A stretch of DNA of 64,000 nt, taken from NCBI RefSeq assembly GCF_003003255.1, contig NZ_PVTD01000010.1:99822-163821 (forward strand), given 5' to 3'. Positions 1-9,280 of the stretch are shown in pieces (the stretch's first letter is position 1; every line of letters starts with the position of its first letter). The notes below the pieces were generated by a model. That model was given only the letters and a program-made list of their open reading frames with translations, searched no databases and was not told the origin of the DNA. Origin of the DNA: Aliiruegeria haliotis. Lineage in GTDB: Bacteria > Pseudomonadota > Alphaproteobacteria > Rhodobacterales > Rhodobacteraceae. Both the position numbers and the translations under genes were made by a program.

Positions 1-948
1 GCCCGCGATCAGCTTCACCAGCCTCCGTGCATCCTCGTCACTGTCATTCACGTCCTTCAACATCACGTATTCAAACGTGATCCGCTCGGAATTCGACAGC
101 CGGGGATAGTCCCGCAACGCGGACAGCAGCGCCTCGATGTTCCACTTCTTGTTGATCGGCACCAGCTTGTCGCGCACGTCATCGGTCGTCGCGTGGAAGC
201 TGATCGCCAGAAGGCAGCCGATCTCTTCGGCGGTCTTGGCGATCTCGGACACGATCCCGCTGGTCGAAAGCGTGATCCGGCGGCGGCTCAGGCTGATGCC
301 CTCGCCATCCATCACGATCTGCATCGCATCCCGCACCGCATCGAAATTGTAGAGCGGTTCACCCATGCCCATCAACACGACGTTGGACAGCAGTCGCGTC
401 TCGTCCTTCGGATGCCGCCCGGGTTCGGGCCATTCACCCAGATCGTCACGGGCCAACATGACCTGTCCGACAATCTCGCCCGCTGTAAGGTTGCGTACCA
501 ACCGTTGCGTGCCGGTGTGGCAGAAGGAGCAGGTCAGCGTGCAGCCAACCTGGCTGGAAATGCACAGCGTGCCGCGGCCCTCTTCCGGGATGTAGACCAT
601 CTCGACCTCGTGCCCTCCGGCGATCCGCAACAGGTACTTGCGCGTTCCGTCGACGCTAACCTGCCGGGACACCACTTCGGGCACCTCGATCACGAACCGT
701 TCCGAAAGCTCCGCCCGGTATGCCTTCCCGAGGTTCGTCATCTCCTCGAAGCTGCGCACACCTTTCTGATAGATCCACTGCCAGATCTGGTCGACGCGCA
801 TCTTTGCCTTCTTTTCGGGCGTGCCGGCATCGATCAAGGTCTCTCGCAATTGCGCACGGGTAAGCCCGACGAGATTGATCCGGTCGGCTTCGGGCAGCTT
901 GCGGGAAATGGTCACAACGTCCTGCGTGATGGGCGCGCTGGCGGTCAT
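1..948 (-). CDS. rlmN: 23S rRNA (adenine-2503-C2)-methyltransferase RlmN, C-terminus beyond the left edge
   Basis: Radical-SAM enzyme that methylates C2 of A2503 in 23S rRNA and A37 of some tRNAs. Translating the minus strand from the ATG at 948 gives 316 codons without a stop up to the window edge. The cluster motif [14 protein letters not shown] (CxxxCxxC) is typical of RlmN, and the last residues visible, [13 protein letters not shown], are the conserved C-terminal part of the family, so only some tens of residues are missing. A GAAGGA ribosome site lies 7 nt before the start. It follows ialB and alaE on the same strand with a 124-bp gap, so it may have its own promoter. Identification is secure; the second catalytic Cys lies outside the window. 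Confidence 0.93.
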   Translation of the reverse strand, partial: MTASAPITQDVVTISRKLPEADRINLVGLTRAQLRETLIDAGTPEKKAKMRVDQIWQWIYQKGVRSFEEMTNLGKAYRAELSERFVIEVPEVVSRQVSVDGTRKYLLRIAGGHEVEMVYIPEEGRGTLCISSQVGCTLTCSFCHTGTQRLVRNLTAGEIVGQVMLARDDLGEWPEPGRHPKDETRLLSNVVLMGMGEPLYNFDAVRDAMQIVMDGEGISLSRRRITLSTSGIVSEIAKTAEEIGCLLAISFHATTDDVRDKLVPINKKWNIEALLSALRDYPRLSNSERITFEYVMLKDVNDSDEDARRLVKLIAG

Positions 949-1072
949 AGTCGTATCCTTCGGGGTTGAGGCCCCGATATACATACCCCTGCGCCGTTTT
1001 CCAAGCCCACGGAGCCGCAACCACCGCTCGGGCCGCTTGCCTCCTCATGGATCCGAACCCGGACGGGCGGCC

Positions 1073-1531
1073 CTAGGGATCCTCCCTCGCCGCAAGCCCC
1101 GGACGCTCAAGGGCCGGCACTCCCATCACGGTGCGCACCAGATCGAGGTACATCCCGAAAACCCGGCCCAACGCCATCGTCAACACGATCGCACTGACGA
1201 CGGCCACGCCAACCTCCGACCAGCTTGCTCCGGCCATCCTCAGCAGGACAACATAGACAGGCATCTTGAAGGAGGCGAATGCCAGGGTATCGACACAGAA
1301 TCGTGCCAGCCGCCCCGGGATTCCACGCATGCCCAACGCGCCGCTGAAGCGCATGACCGCGTCACGATAGAGGCCATAGGGGCGGGACGTCACCAGGTTG
1401 GCGGGGATGGCGCCAGCGCGGGTTGCGAGCACCTGCAACGGTGTCATCCCGACTATAAACAGCTCGGAACAAGCGCCGAAGAAGGTCGTGAACGTGATCA
1501 TTGCGACCGTGTCGGCAAGGATACGGCGCAT
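1073..1531 (-). CDS. alaE: L-alanine exporter, AlaE family
   Basis: 152-residue inner-membrane protein, the same size as E. coli AlaE (149 aa), which exports L-alanine by proton exchange. The family pattern is clear: ADTVAM near the N-terminus, IPANLV, PYGLYRD, the DTLAFASFKMPVYV segment and GMYLDLVR near the end. Four hydrophobic segments are visible. It starts 15 nt after the ialB stop codon, so the two are probably co-transcribed. No regulatory site was recognised. The assignment rests on motif recall, not on an alignment. Confidence 0.85.
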   Translation of the reverse strand: MRRILADTVAMITFTTFFGACSELFIVGMTPLQVLATRAGAIPANLVTSRPYGLYRDAVMRFSGALGMRGIPGRLARFCVDTLAFASFKMPVYVVLLRMAGASWSEVGVAVVSAIVLTMALGRVFGMYLDLVRTVMGVPALERPGLAAREDP

Positions 1532-1546
1532 GATCGCCCTGCCGCT

Positions 1547-2086
1547 CTAGCGCGCGCAGCGTTTCTCGGCTTCTTCCATGGCGGCGGTAAATCCCATGAG
1601 CGAGAACGTGTCCGCTGTCTGTGTGCCGCGGGTCGATCGGGCGATCAACGTGGCTTCCGCGCCGCGCTTCAGGGCCGTCACCAGCTTCGCGTCATCATCG
1701 GCGGAGGCGGGCCAGGCCCACTCACCCTCCGTGAAAAGCTCGAACTTGTTGGTGCCGACTTCCACGGTCACCGTCGACCCGCCAGCGAAGGGATAGCCGC
1801 CCGTGAAGGACACCTCTCCCGCAGCGCCGGCGCCGGGGCGGAAGGTCACGAACAGGAGTATATCCCCACGCGTCACCGAGACCGGCTTGCCGTCGCGGGT
1901 GTTCACCGTTTCCTTGGGCGATGACACGCCCCAGCATTCTGTCGGGTTATCCTCGACAAACACGCTCCAGTCGGTCTTTGCGGCCACCCGGTTGCTTGAC
2001 GCCTCGTCGGCGTCTTGTGCCACGAGGGGCGCTCCGGCGAAGAGAATGGAACCGGTCACAATGCCAGCTTTGATCCAAGGGGTCAT
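1547..2086 (-). CDS. Invasion-associated locus B (IalB) family periplasmic protein
   Basis: 179-residue secreted protein. The N-terminus MTPWIKAGIVTGSILF is a Sec signal peptide cleaved near APLVAQ. The mature part has the IalB-family pattern: a TDWSVFVED beta strand, a conserved Cys in NPTECWGVS, DILLFVTFRPGAG, and a C-terminal MEEAEKRCAR with the second Cys, probably a disulfide. IalB proteins are common periplasmic/outer-membrane proteins in Rhizobiales and Rhodobacterales; named for a Bartonella invasion locus, they have no known enzyme activity. The reading frame is open far upstream, but the ATG at 2086 has GGAGG about 11 nt before it and directly precedes the signal peptide. An ATG at 2119 would add 11 residues and spoil the signal peptide. 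Confidence 0.8.
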   Translation of the reverse strand: MTPWIKAGIVTGSILFAGAPLVAQDADEASSNRVAAKTDWSVFVEDNPTECWGVSSPKETVNTRDGKPVSVTRGDILLFVTFRPGAGAAGEVSFTGGYPFAGGSTVTVEVGTNKFELFTEGEWAWPASADDDAKLVTALKRGAEATLIARSTRGTQTADTFSLMGFTAAMEEAEKRCAR

Positions 2087-2254
2087 TCGTGTCACAGCCT
2101 CCAGCTGCCTCTGCCTCATGTTAGCCGCTTGCGGCCCGTTGTCGGACTCTCCAAAAAGCGGATCGGATTTCAACCTGCTGCGGCACATGGTAACGCAACT
2201 GTGCCGGCCGGGTGAACCCCTTCCGGCGGAAATTTGCCGGGGAGTAGCGAGAAC

Positions 2255-3250
2255 ATGACCGCAAGCGAAATGGTGGAACTCTGGCGCGGACCGATCCGCG
2301 AATCGGTGCATCGCGGACATGCCGTGGTCTGCGACGCCTCCGGAGGCATCGTCGAAGCCTGGGGCGACGCGGGCAAGATTGTCCTGCCACGCTCCTCTGC
2401 CAAGATGATCCAGGCCCTGCCGTTGATCGAAAGCGGCGCTGCGGATGCCTTTGGACTGACGACCGAACAGCTCGCGCTGGCCTGTGCCAGCCACAACGGC
2501 GCAGCGATCCACACCGATCGAGTCAATGCCTGGCTGGCCGATCTTGGATTCGGTGACGAAGACCTGCGCTGCGGCTCGCAAGACCCCGCCGATCCGGAGG
2601 CCCACAAACACACGCTCTGCACCGGAGACGGCCCCTGCCAGGTGCACAACAACTGCTCCGGAAAGCACACCGGCTTCCTGACACTTGGCAAGCATCTCCG
2701 CACCGGCCCGGACTACATTGCGCCAGATCACCCGGTTCAACGTGCGGTTCTTGCCGCGTTCGAAGAAGTGACAGCAGAGACGTCGCCGGGATTCGGTATC
2801 GATGGCTGCTCTGCCCCAAACCACGCCTGTTCGCTCGTTGGCATCGCCCGCGCCATGGCCAGCTTCGCTGCCGCGCGCGAAGGTCAGGGCGCCCGGCAAA
2901 CGGCACAGGCCCGGCTTGTGCAGGCAATGGTGGCCCATCCCGACCTTGTCGCGGGCGAGGGTCGCGCCTGCACCGAGCTCATGCGTGCCATGGGCGGTGC
3001 CGCCGCGATCAAGACCGGGGCAGAGGCCTTTTTCGTTGCGATCCTGCCCGAGCAGGGTCTCGGTGTTGCGCTGAAGATCGAAGACGGCGGCACACGGGCC
3101 GCAGATGCCGCCATCGCCGCGATCCTGGTCAAGCTTGGCGTGCTCGACCCCGCCCATCCCGCGACCACCAAGTTCCTGAATCCTCCGATTCTGAGCCGGT
3201 CAGGATTGCATGCAGGGGAGCTGCGGGCGGTTCCGGGCGTCTTTACCTGA
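2255..3250 (+). CDS. Asparaginase of the rhizobial (class 3) type
   Basis: 331-residue protein of the PF06089 asparaginase family (Rhizobium etli AsnII/ReAV type), which hydrolyses L-asparagine to aspartate and ammonia and is unrelated to the E. coli AnsA/AnsB fold. Visible family motifs are the serine-hydrolase-like SxxK tetrad in LPRSSAKMIQ, ACASHNGA, the CQVHNNCSGKHTGF block and GIDGCSAPNHACSL. The ATG at 2255 is preferred over the upstream TTG at 2234 because GGGGAG lies about 10 nt ahead. It overlaps the convergent DUF2064 gene by 8 bp at the 3' end and is divergent from ialB. Confidence 0.88.
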   Translation: MTASEMVELWRGPIRESVHRGHAVVCDASGGIVEAWGDAGKIVLPRSSAKMIQALPLIESGAADAFGLTTEQLALACASHNGAAIHTDRVNAWLADLGFGDEDLRCGSQDPADPEAHKHTLCTGDGPCQVHNNCSGKHTGFLTLGKHLRTGPDYIAPDHPVQRAVLAAFEEVTAETSPGFGIDGCSAPNHACSLVGIARAMASFAAAREGQGARQTAQARLVQAMVAHPDLVAGEGRACTELMRAMGGAAAIKTGAEAFFVAILPEQGLGVALKIEDGGTRAADAAIAAILVKLGVLDPAHPATTKFLNPPILSRSGLHAGELRAVPGVFT

Positions 3251-3827
3251 GCGCAGCAAGGTCCGCGGCAGTGTCGACATCCTGCAAGGTGGCCGCCCGC
3301 GCCAGCCGCAAGCCGCGCAGCCGCGCGATCGTATCCGCCATGGCATGGGGCGAAGACCATCGCACGCCGTCAAGAACGCCCGAAGGCACGCTTCGGGTGC
3401 GCTTCAGCCCGATCATCCAGTAGCCCCCGTCCGGTGCCGGTCCGATCACACCGTCGCCCGCGTCAAGCGCCTGAAACCCGGACGCGATGTGCGAGCGGGT
3501 GATCCCGGGAATATCCGCACCGATGATCATTACCGGCCCGGGCGGCGCCTGCCGCAGCAACCGAACCATTCGCGCGCCGAGATCTCCCTTGCCCTGTGCG
3601 ATTCGCGGCAAATGCCCGGGCCAGATCCGCGACGTGATCACTGTAACATCCGGTGACACCGCAAGGGCCAGACGCCAGCGTGGGTCCTCCAGCCGGCGGA
3701 TCAGCGACATTGCCTGGCGCCGGAACCACCAGGCCGCCGGGACCATGCCGATCTCCCGCCCGAGCCGTGTCTTTACCCGCCCGGGGTGTGGCTCCTTCAG
3801 CATCACGATCAGCTGACGCTGCCTCAT
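3243..3827 (-). CDS. DUF2064 / TIGR04282-type glycosyltransferase-like protein
   Basis: 194 residues with a GT-A-like nucleotide-sugar transferase fold by family. Visible motifs: [15 protein letters not shown] near the start (the conserved P..G..KTRL loop), MIIGADIPG and the [12 protein letters not shown] block. Members are annotated as TIGR04282, 'arsenosugar biosynthesis-associated glycosyltransferase'; most have no assigned substrate and some act in cofactor or arsenic pathways. The start overlaps the dapE stop by ATGA, so it is translationally coupled to dapE in a thioesterase-dapE-DUF2064 operon. No arsenic gene is nearby, so no arsenosugar role is claimed. Confidence 0.8.
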   Translation of the reverse strand: MRQRQLIVMLKEPHPGRVKTRLGREIGMVPAAWWFRRQAMSLIRRLEDPRWRLALAVSPDVTVITSRIWPGHLPRIAQGKGDLGARMVRLLRQAPPGPVMIIGADIPGITRSHIASGFQALDAGDGVIGPAPDGGYWMIGLKRTRSVPSGVLDGVRWSSPHAMADTIARLRGLRLARAATLQDVDTAADLAALR

Positions 3828-4978
3828 CCGGCGAAATACCCGGCGAGGATCCGGGAATACACCGCCTTGAGCTGACCGATCTGTGCGATCTCCACCCGCT
3901 CGTCCACCTGGTGCATGGTTTTCCCGACGAGGCCGAACTCCACAACCGGGCAGTGATCCTTGACGAAGCGCGCGTCGGACGTCCCACCCGACGTAGACAG
4001 GCCCGGCCGCACGCCGGTCTCCGCCTCAACGGCCTCGGCCACTAGCGCCGACAATGGCCCCGGCGGGGTCAGGAAACTCTCACCGGAGACCTTGACCTCC
4101 ATGCCGATGTCGACGCCCGTGGCCTCCGCGACGGCACTGGCTTCCGTGCGCAGCCATTCGGTGAGCGATGCACCGCTGTGGAGGTCGTTGAACCGGATGT
4201 TGACGGTCATACGTGCTTCGGCGGGAATGACATTTGTCGCGCCATTGCCCACGTCGATCGTGGTCAGCGCGAGTGTCGACGGGTCAAAATGGTCCGTCCC
4301 GGCGTCCAGCTTGTGTGCCGACAGGCGCGCGCCAAGCTGCGCGATGGCATGAACCGGATTTCTTGCTCGGTGCGGGTAGGCAACGTGTCCCTGTTCGCCT
4401 CGCGCGGTGAACCAGGCCGAGATCGACCCGCGTCGCCCGATCTTCATCATCTCGCCCATCCGGTCCGGGCAGGTCGGCTCGCCGACGAGGCAAACGGACA
4501 TGGCCTCACCATCGTCCACCATCCAGTCGAGCAGCGCCACGGTGCCGTCGGTCGCGTCGCCCTCCTCGTCCCCGGTGATGGTCAGGAGGATCGCGCCATC
4601 CGGCGGAGTCCTGCGCACGAAGTCCACCGCTGCCGCCACGAAGGCCGCGACACCGGATTTCATGTCCGTGGCGCCCCGGCCCCAAAGAAACCCGTCCTTC
4701 CGCTCTGCTCCGAACGGCGCAACGCTCCAGTTTGCCTCGTGCCCCACTGGCACGACGTCGGTGTGCCCGTTGAAGCCAAAGCTATTCTCGTGCCCTTTCG
4801 CCCCCCAGCGCGCAAAGAGGTTCGGGGTACCATTCCGATCCACCCGCGCACATTCGAAGCCCGCGCCCGAAAGCAATGCTTCGAGCAACACGAGCGCGCC
4901 GCCTTCTTCCGGCGTCACGGAGGGGCAGCGGATCAGTTCGGCTGTCAGGTCAACGGGATCGATTGGGGCGTGGGACAT
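3824..4978 (-). CDS. dapE: Succinyl-diaminopimelate desuccinylase
   Basis: 384 residues, normal length for DapE. This M20-family zinc enzyme releases succinate from N-succinyl-LL-diaminopimelate in the succinylase branch of lysine/meso-DAP synthesis. Motifs: [12 protein letters not shown] (His and Asp metal ligands), [14 protein letters not shown] (catalytic Glu pair), CLVGEPT, and [10 protein letters not shown] near the end with the last zinc His. The next pathway enzyme, dapF, lies at 24164 in the same window but on the other strand. The thioesterase gene upstream ends 45 bp away; the DUF2064 gene downstream overlaps by 4 bp. Confidence 0.96.
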   Translation of the reverse strand: MSHAPIDPVDLTAELIRCPSVTPEEGGALVLLEALLSGAGFECARVDRNGTPNLFARWGAKGHENSFGFNGHTDVVPVGHEANWSVAPFGAERKDGFLWGRGATDMKSGVAAFVAAAVDFVRRTPPDGAILLTITGDEEGDATDGTVALLDWMVDDGEAMSVCLVGEPTCPDRMGEMMKIGRRGSISAWFTARGEQGHVAYPHRARNPVHAIAQLGARLSAHKLDAGTDHFDPSTLALTTIDVGNGATNVIPAEARMTVNIRFNDLHSGASLTEWLRTEASAVAEATGVDIGMEVKVSGESFLTPPGPLSALVAEAVEAETGVRPGLSTSGGTSDARFVKDHCPVVEFGLVGKTMHQVDERVEIAQIGQLKAVYSRILAGYFAG

Positions 4979-5023
4979 GGAGGCTCCGTCGGCAAGTGCC
5001 CAAACGGCCTACCCGCTTTGCCT

Positions 5024-5584
5024 TCAGGCCGCAATCGTGGCTGGCAAAGCATTGTCCTGCATCGGCGGCCACGGGCGGTGCGCTTCAGCGTCGATCCACG
5101 TGAGCACCCAATCGGGAAGGGGCGGGCTTTCACCAGAATGACGAATCGCAGCGGCGACCTTTTCCGTCCGCACGAGCCCGTCGCGATCGGTGATCGCCAT
5201 GCGCAGAAGCCCGTGCGACGTGCATTCACCCTGCCGCCACATCGCCTGCTCGGCGTAGAAGAACTTGTCGTCCCAGCCGATCAACCGGCTGCGCAACTCG
5301 TAGCGGTCGAACATCCGGACCCGCTTGCGATACCGCATGGAGGACCCGGCAACCGTGCCGCCCCACCTGTTTGCCTTCATGATTGGAACCGCGCCGATCC
5401 GCTGGAACAGGACGACCCGGCCGAGATCGTAGAGCGTCAGCGTCCGGCCGTTGTTCAACTCCATCCAGATATCGATGTCCCAAGGCCAGCAAACATGTGT
5501 TGCGACATGCGTCCCCGTCAGCGGGAGCGGTTCGGCCTTGCGGTGGCGGAAAAGTTCCTTGACCAGGCGAAAAATGGGGTACAT
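5024..5584 (-). CDS. Acyl-CoA thioesterase-like protein (4HBT / hotdog fold)
   Basis: 186 residues starting MYPIFRLVKELF. The segment THVATHVCWPWDIDIWMELNNGR resembles the 4-hydroxybenzoyl-CoA thioesterase pattern (xxxDxDxxxHxNN) with Asp at the usual catalytic position, and IGWDDKFFYAEQAM is the second hotdog strand. It likely hydrolyses acyl-CoA or acyl-ACP thioesters, but the substrate is unknown. The ATG at 5584 was chosen because AAGGA lies 9 nt upstream; the frame is open 69 nt further but without a ribosome site. It is first in a minus-strand run with dapE and DUF2064 (45-bp gap). Confidence 0.75.
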   Translation of the reverse strand: MYPIFRLVKELFRHRKAEPLPLTGTHVATHVCWPWDIDIWMELNNGRTLTLYDLGRVVLFQRIGAVPIMKANRWGGTVAGSSMRYRKRVRMFDRYELRSRLIGWDDKFFYAEQAMWRQGECTSHGLLRMAITDRDGLVRTEKVAAAIRHSGESPPLPDWVLTWIDAEAHRPWPPMQDNALPATIAA

Positions 5585-5716
5585 CGGCGGCGTCCTTTCA
5601 CGCCCCCTCAACCGAATGTTTACGTTCGCGTCAATAAGAACATTGCGGCACATGGTTGCGCCGCACGGCGCCCGGCCTTACATCCTTGCGCACCAAAGCC
5701 CGGAGCCAAAAAACCG

Positions 5717-6007
5717 ATGTTCGCGATCCTTCAAATTGTCGACCTGATTCTCAGCGTCTGTTTCTTCATCATGATCGCCCACATCATCATGAGCTGGCTG
5801 CTGAACTTCAACGTTCTGAACTACAACCAACCGATGGTGCGCGGCATCTGGGACGGCCTGACCAAGCTGCTGGAACCGGTGTACCAGCCGATCCGGCGCA
5901 TCCTGCCCGACACCCGCCCATTGGACCTCGCTCCGCTGGTGGCGTTTGTCATCCTGATCGCGGCCCGCGATATCATCCTGCCGAGCCTCGCGCGCTCGTT
6001 CTACTGA
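5717..6007 (+). CDS. YggT family integral membrane protein
   Basis: 96-residue protein with two hydrophobic segments, at about residues 4-26 and 70-90. The linking region LLEPVYQPIRRILPDTRPLDLAPL is the YggT (PF02325) signature. The family is linked to osmotic tolerance and cell-envelope or division functions and has no known enzymatic activity. It stands alone on the plus strand, about 95 bp before recQ, and is divergent from the thioesterase operon. In many alphaproteobacteria yggT lies close to unrelated housekeeping genes as here. Confidence 0.88.
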   Translation: MFAILQIVDLILSVCFFIMIAHIIMSWLLNFNVLNYNQPMVRGIWDGLTKLLEPVYQPIRRILPDTRPLDLAPLVAFVILIAARDIILPSLARSFY

Positions 6008-6103
6008 CAGTTGCATCCACGGATGCGGTCTTGTTCACCGATTCCCGCTGTGGGATGCTGCAGGTAACAACGAGCAGCTGAAACAACACCAACAGGTCCG
6101 GCA

Positions 6104-8158
6104 ATGGCCGCCCCCAACCCTTCCGACCTCCTGTCGCAAGTCTTTGGCTTTGACGACTTTCGCCCCGGACAGGCGGAGATCGTGGACGCCGTCACGGCAG
6201 GGCAAAACACCCTCGCTATCATGCCCACGGGTGGCGGGAAGTCGCTGTGTTTCCAGCTTCCGGCGCTTTGCCGGGAAGGTTTGACCGTGGTGATCTCGCC
6301 GCTCATCGCGCTGATGCGTGATCAGGTCCGGGGATTGCGGGAAGCAGGGGTTGCGGCGGGCGCGCTGACATCGGGAAATACGACCGAGGAAACAGACGCC
6401 GTGTTCGACGCGCTGTCGAATGGCGGGTTGAAACTGCTCTACATGGCGCCCGAGCGACTGGCCTCCGGCGCGGCCGTCAACATGCTGCGCAGGGCGGGCG
6501 TGTCCCTCATCGCCGTGGACGAGGCACATTGCGTCTCGCAATGGGGTCACGATTTCCGCCCCGACTACCTGCGCATCGGGGAGTTGCGCCACGCGCTGAA
6601 CGTGCCGCTTGCCGCCTTCACCGCCACTGCCGACGAAGAAACGCGGGCGGAGATCGTCACGCGCCTGTTTGACGGAACGCCGCCGCGGATTTTCCTGCAC
6701 GGGTTCGATCGGCCAAACCTGCACCTCGCCTTCGAGGCCAAGAACTCGCCGCGAAACCAGATCCTGAACTTTGCCGCCGCACGCAAGGGCCGCTCCGGCA
6801 TTGTCTATTGCGGAACCCGTGCGAAAACCGAGTCGCTGGCCCAGGCGCTGCGCCAGGCCGGGCACCTCGCGTGCCACTACCACGGTGGCATGGAGGCCGA
6901 AGAACGTCGGGATGTGGAGCATCGCTTCCAAACCGAGGACGGCCTCATTGTCGTTGCCACCGTCGCGTTTGGAATGGGCGTCGACAAACCGGATATCCGC
7001 TGGGTTGCCCATGCGGACCTGCCCAAATCCATCGAGGCCTACTACCAGGAAATTGGCCGCGCCGGGCGTGATGGTGCGCCGGCCGAAACGCTGACCCTGT
7101 TCGGCGCCGACGATATCCGCCTGCGCCGAGCCCAGATCGACGAAGGCCTTGCGCCGCCGGACCGTAAGGCTGCGGATCATGGTCGGCTCAACGCCCTGCT
7201 TGGCCTCGCCGAGGCGCTCGCATGCCGGCGGCAGGATTTGCTGAAGTACTTCGGCGAAGACGCGGAACCCTGCGGCCATTGTGACCTGTGCGACAACCCG
7301 CCGGATGTCTTCGACGCCACGACCGCCGTGCGAAAGGCGCTGTCCGCAATCCTGCGGACAGGCGAGTATTTCGGCACCGGGCACCTGACCGACATCCTGC
7401 TTGGAAACGACACCGACAAGATCCGCCAGCGCAATCATGACACCTTGCCGACGTATGGTGTCGGAAAGGAATACGACAAGCGTCAATGGCAGGCCGTCTT
7501 TCGCCAGATGATGGGTCACGACCTTGTCAGGCCCGATCCGGAACGACATGGCGCACTGCGAATGACCGAGGCGGCGCGGCCCATCCTGCGTGGAGAAGCC
7601 TCCATCACGCTTCGCCGTGACAGTGTTGCGCGCGCCAAGGATCGGCCGACCGTCAAGGCGTTGGTGAATGAAGAAGATGCACCGTTGCTCTCTGCGCTCA
7701 AGGCGAAGCGCCGTGCACTGGCCGAAGCCGCCGGCGTGCCGGCCTATGTCGTATTCACGGATCGCACCTTGATCGAAATGGCAGAAACCCGCCCCGAGGA
7801 TCTCGACGAGATGGCCCGTATCGGCGGTGTCGGCGCCACCAAGCTGGAACGATACGGCGCGACTTTCCTTGAGGTTATCACCGGCGCCGGCCCCGCGACC
7901 ATGCACCCGGCGCGCCGTGCGCTGGCCGGAAGGGCGGGCGGCGCATTGTTTGATCGGTTGCAGGCGATCCAGGTCGACCTTGCCCGTGGACCCGACGGAA
8001 TCGAGCGATATCTGAGTTGCGCACACGCCACCTTGCGCCATATTGCCGAGCGTCGCCCGGCCTCGCTTGAGGACATGGCCCGGATTCCGGGCATGGGGGC
8101 GCAAAAGGTGGAACGGTTCGGCCCGGCCTTTCTTGACGTGCTCGCGGAAGCGTCCTGA
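6104..8158 (+). CDS. recQ: ATP-dependent DNA helicase RecQ
   Basis: 684 residues. Superfamily 2 3'-5' helicase for recombination and repair of stalled forks. Domain order: helicase core with MPTGGGKSLCFQLPAL (Walker A, about 37-52), VDEAHCVSQWGHDFRPDY (motif II plus the aromatic-rich loop), TATADEETR (motif III) and QEIGRAGRDG (motif VI); the RecQ-Ct zinc site with Cys in LACRRQD and EPCGHCDLC; a winged helix; and two C-terminal HRDC domains (about 528-595 and 610-684), each ending in the helix-hairpin-helix pattern IGGVGATKLERYG / IPGMGAQKVERFG. Two HRDC copies are found in a minority of RecQ proteins. yaaA follows by 23 bp. Confidence 0.96.
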   Translation: MAAPNPSDLLSQVFGFDDFRPGQAEIVDAVTAGQNTLAIMPTGGGKSLCFQLPALCREGLTVVISPLIALMRDQVRGLREAGVAAGALTSGNTTEETDAVFDALSNGGLKLLYMAPERLASGAAVNMLRRAGVSLIAVDEAHCVSQWGHDFRPDYLRIGELRHALNVPLAAFTATADEETRAEIVTRLFDGTPPRIFLHGFDRPNLHLAFEAKNSPRNQILNFAAARKGRSGIVYCGTRAKTESLAQALRQAGHLACHYHGGMEAEERRDVEHRFQTEDGLIVVATVAFGMGVDKPDIRWVAHADLPKSIEAYYQEIGRAGRDGAPAETLTLFGADDIRLRRAQIDEGLAPPDRKAADHGRLNALLGLAEALACRRQDLLKYFGEDAEPCGHCDLCDNPPDVFDATTAVRKALSAILRTGEYFGTGHLTDILLGNDTDKIRQRNHDTLPTYGVGKEYDKRQWQAVFRQMMGHDLVRPDPERHGALRMTEAARPILRGEASITLRRDSVARAKDRPTVKALVNEEDAPLLSALKAKRRALAEAAGVPAYVVFTDRTLIEMAETRPEDLDEMARIGGVGATKLERYGATFLEVITGAGPATMHPARRALAGRAGGALFDRLQAIQVDLARGPDGIERYLSCAHATLRHIAERRPASLEDMARIPGMGAQKVERFGPAFLDVLAEAS

Positions 8159-8181
8159 CGGCCTAAGGGAAGGGAAAACAC

Positions 8182-8961
8182 ATGCTCGTCGTCATTTCGC
8201 CCGCCAAGCGTCTCGACTGGTCGGAGACCGGGGACCTTCCCACCACGCAACCCGATTTGCTGGAGGAAGCGAACCGGCTCGCGGTTACCGCGCGGCGGCT
8301 CTCTGGACCGAAGTTGCAGGCCCTCATGGGGATCAGTGCCGACCTCGCCAAGCTCAACCGTCAGCGGTTTGCCGCCTTCGCCGAAACGCCCGATCCGCCA
8401 GTGACCCGCCCCGCCGCATTTGCCTTTGCCGGCGATACCTATGCCGGCCTGGAGGCAAGAACGCTCGATGCCGAGGAACTGGCGTATGCGCAGCGTCACC
8501 TCCGGATACTCTCCGGTCTCTACGGCGTGCTGCGACCACTTGACGATATTCAGGCCTATCGTCTGGAAATGGGGAGTCGACTGAAGACACGGCGTGGCGC
8601 AACGCTCTACGACTTCTGGGGCGACCGCCTGTCGAAGTCCTTGAACGAGACCGCTGAAGAGGTTGGCACCCGGACGCTCGTCAACTGTGCAAGCCAGGAG
8701 TATTTCGGGGCCGTGGATCAGCGAGCGCTCAAGCTCCGCGTGATCACCCCCACCTTCCTTGAGGACCGTCCCGGCGGACCGAAGATCGTCAGTTTCTGGG
8801 CGAAAAAGGCGCGGGGTGCCATGGCGCGGTTCGTGGTTCAGAATCGGGTGAGCGACCCGGACGGCCTGCGGGATTTCACAGCCGGTGGCTATGCCTGGGA
8901 TGCAAGCCGTTCGGAGCCGGACCGGCCTGTGTTCCTGCGCAGCGAGGCTGCGGCGGCCTGA
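8182..8961 (+). CDS. yaaA: Peroxide stress protein YaaA (DUF328)
   Basis: 259 residues, family-typical length. YaaA limits free iron and Fenton damage during hydrogen peroxide stress in E. coli and binds DNA. Motifs: MLVVISPAKRLDW at the start, FAGDTYAGLEA, LRILSGLYGVLRPLDDI and LVNCASQEYF, all hallmark segments. AAGGGAAGGG precedes the start by a few bases, and the recQ stop is 23 bp upstream, so co-transcription is likely. No OxyR site was recognised. Confidence 0.93.
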   Translation: MLVVISPAKRLDWSETGDLPTTQPDLLEEANRLAVTARRLSGPKLQALMGISADLAKLNRQRFAAFAETPDPPVTRPAAFAFAGDTYAGLEARTLDAEELAYAQRHLRILSGLYGVLRPLDDIQAYRLEMGSRLKTRRGATLYDFWGDRLSKSLNETAEEVGTRTLVNCASQEYFGAVDQRALKLRVITPTFLEDRPGGPKIVSFWAKKARGAMARFVVQNRVSDPDGLRDFTAGGYAWDASRSEPDRPVFLRSEAAAA

Positions 8962-9280
8962 GCCACCGCCCGGGCTGCGGTTCAGGCGATTTCGGGCTCA
9001 CCGACTGCTGCAATCATCGAGTGGTGACGGATTCGCAACCAGCGCCGGGCAAGCGGCACTGTGGGGTGTTCACCGCGAAACGGATGCAAGCTCGTTTCGA
9101 ACTGATCCGTCCCGCTGCCGCGCCTCGTACTGGCCGACCGGGCTGGCTTTTCTCCGGTCGTGGGCGGGCCACTCGATGGGCTGCAGACCACGTCTATTGT
9201 GCCGCTCTCCGGGTTCGTTCGCCAGATGCGCTTGCGGCCATCCGGGCTCTTCGCAGGCCATCACTGCAGTTCCGAAGCTG
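8962..9280. other. Intergenic stretch, no supported gene
   Basis: 319 bp between the convergent yaaA and histidine kinase genes. Short open frames exist on both strands, but none has a ribosome site, a recognisable family motif or neighbouring coupling. No hairpin with a T-run was seen. Confidence 0.5.

Noticed and set aside
193..969. Long plus-strand frame opposite rlmN
   Set aside because: Antisense shadow of a strongly conserved gene; the product is His/Asp/Gly-rich and matches no family.
2087..3157. N-terminal extension of the ialB frame across the asparaginase gene
   Set aside because: Antisense to the asparaginase, and the signal peptide starts at 2086.
3243..3827. Arsenosugar pathway gene
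   Set aside because: The family name alone suggests it; no arsM, arsS or other arsenic gene is nearby.
4178..5716. Plus-strand open frame running into yggT
   Set aside because: It is antisense to dapE and the thioesterase; YggT proteins begin at the ATG at 5717.
6035..8104. 689-codon minus frame across recQ
   Set aside because: Antisense shadow of a GC-rich gene; RecQ motifs are on the plus strand.
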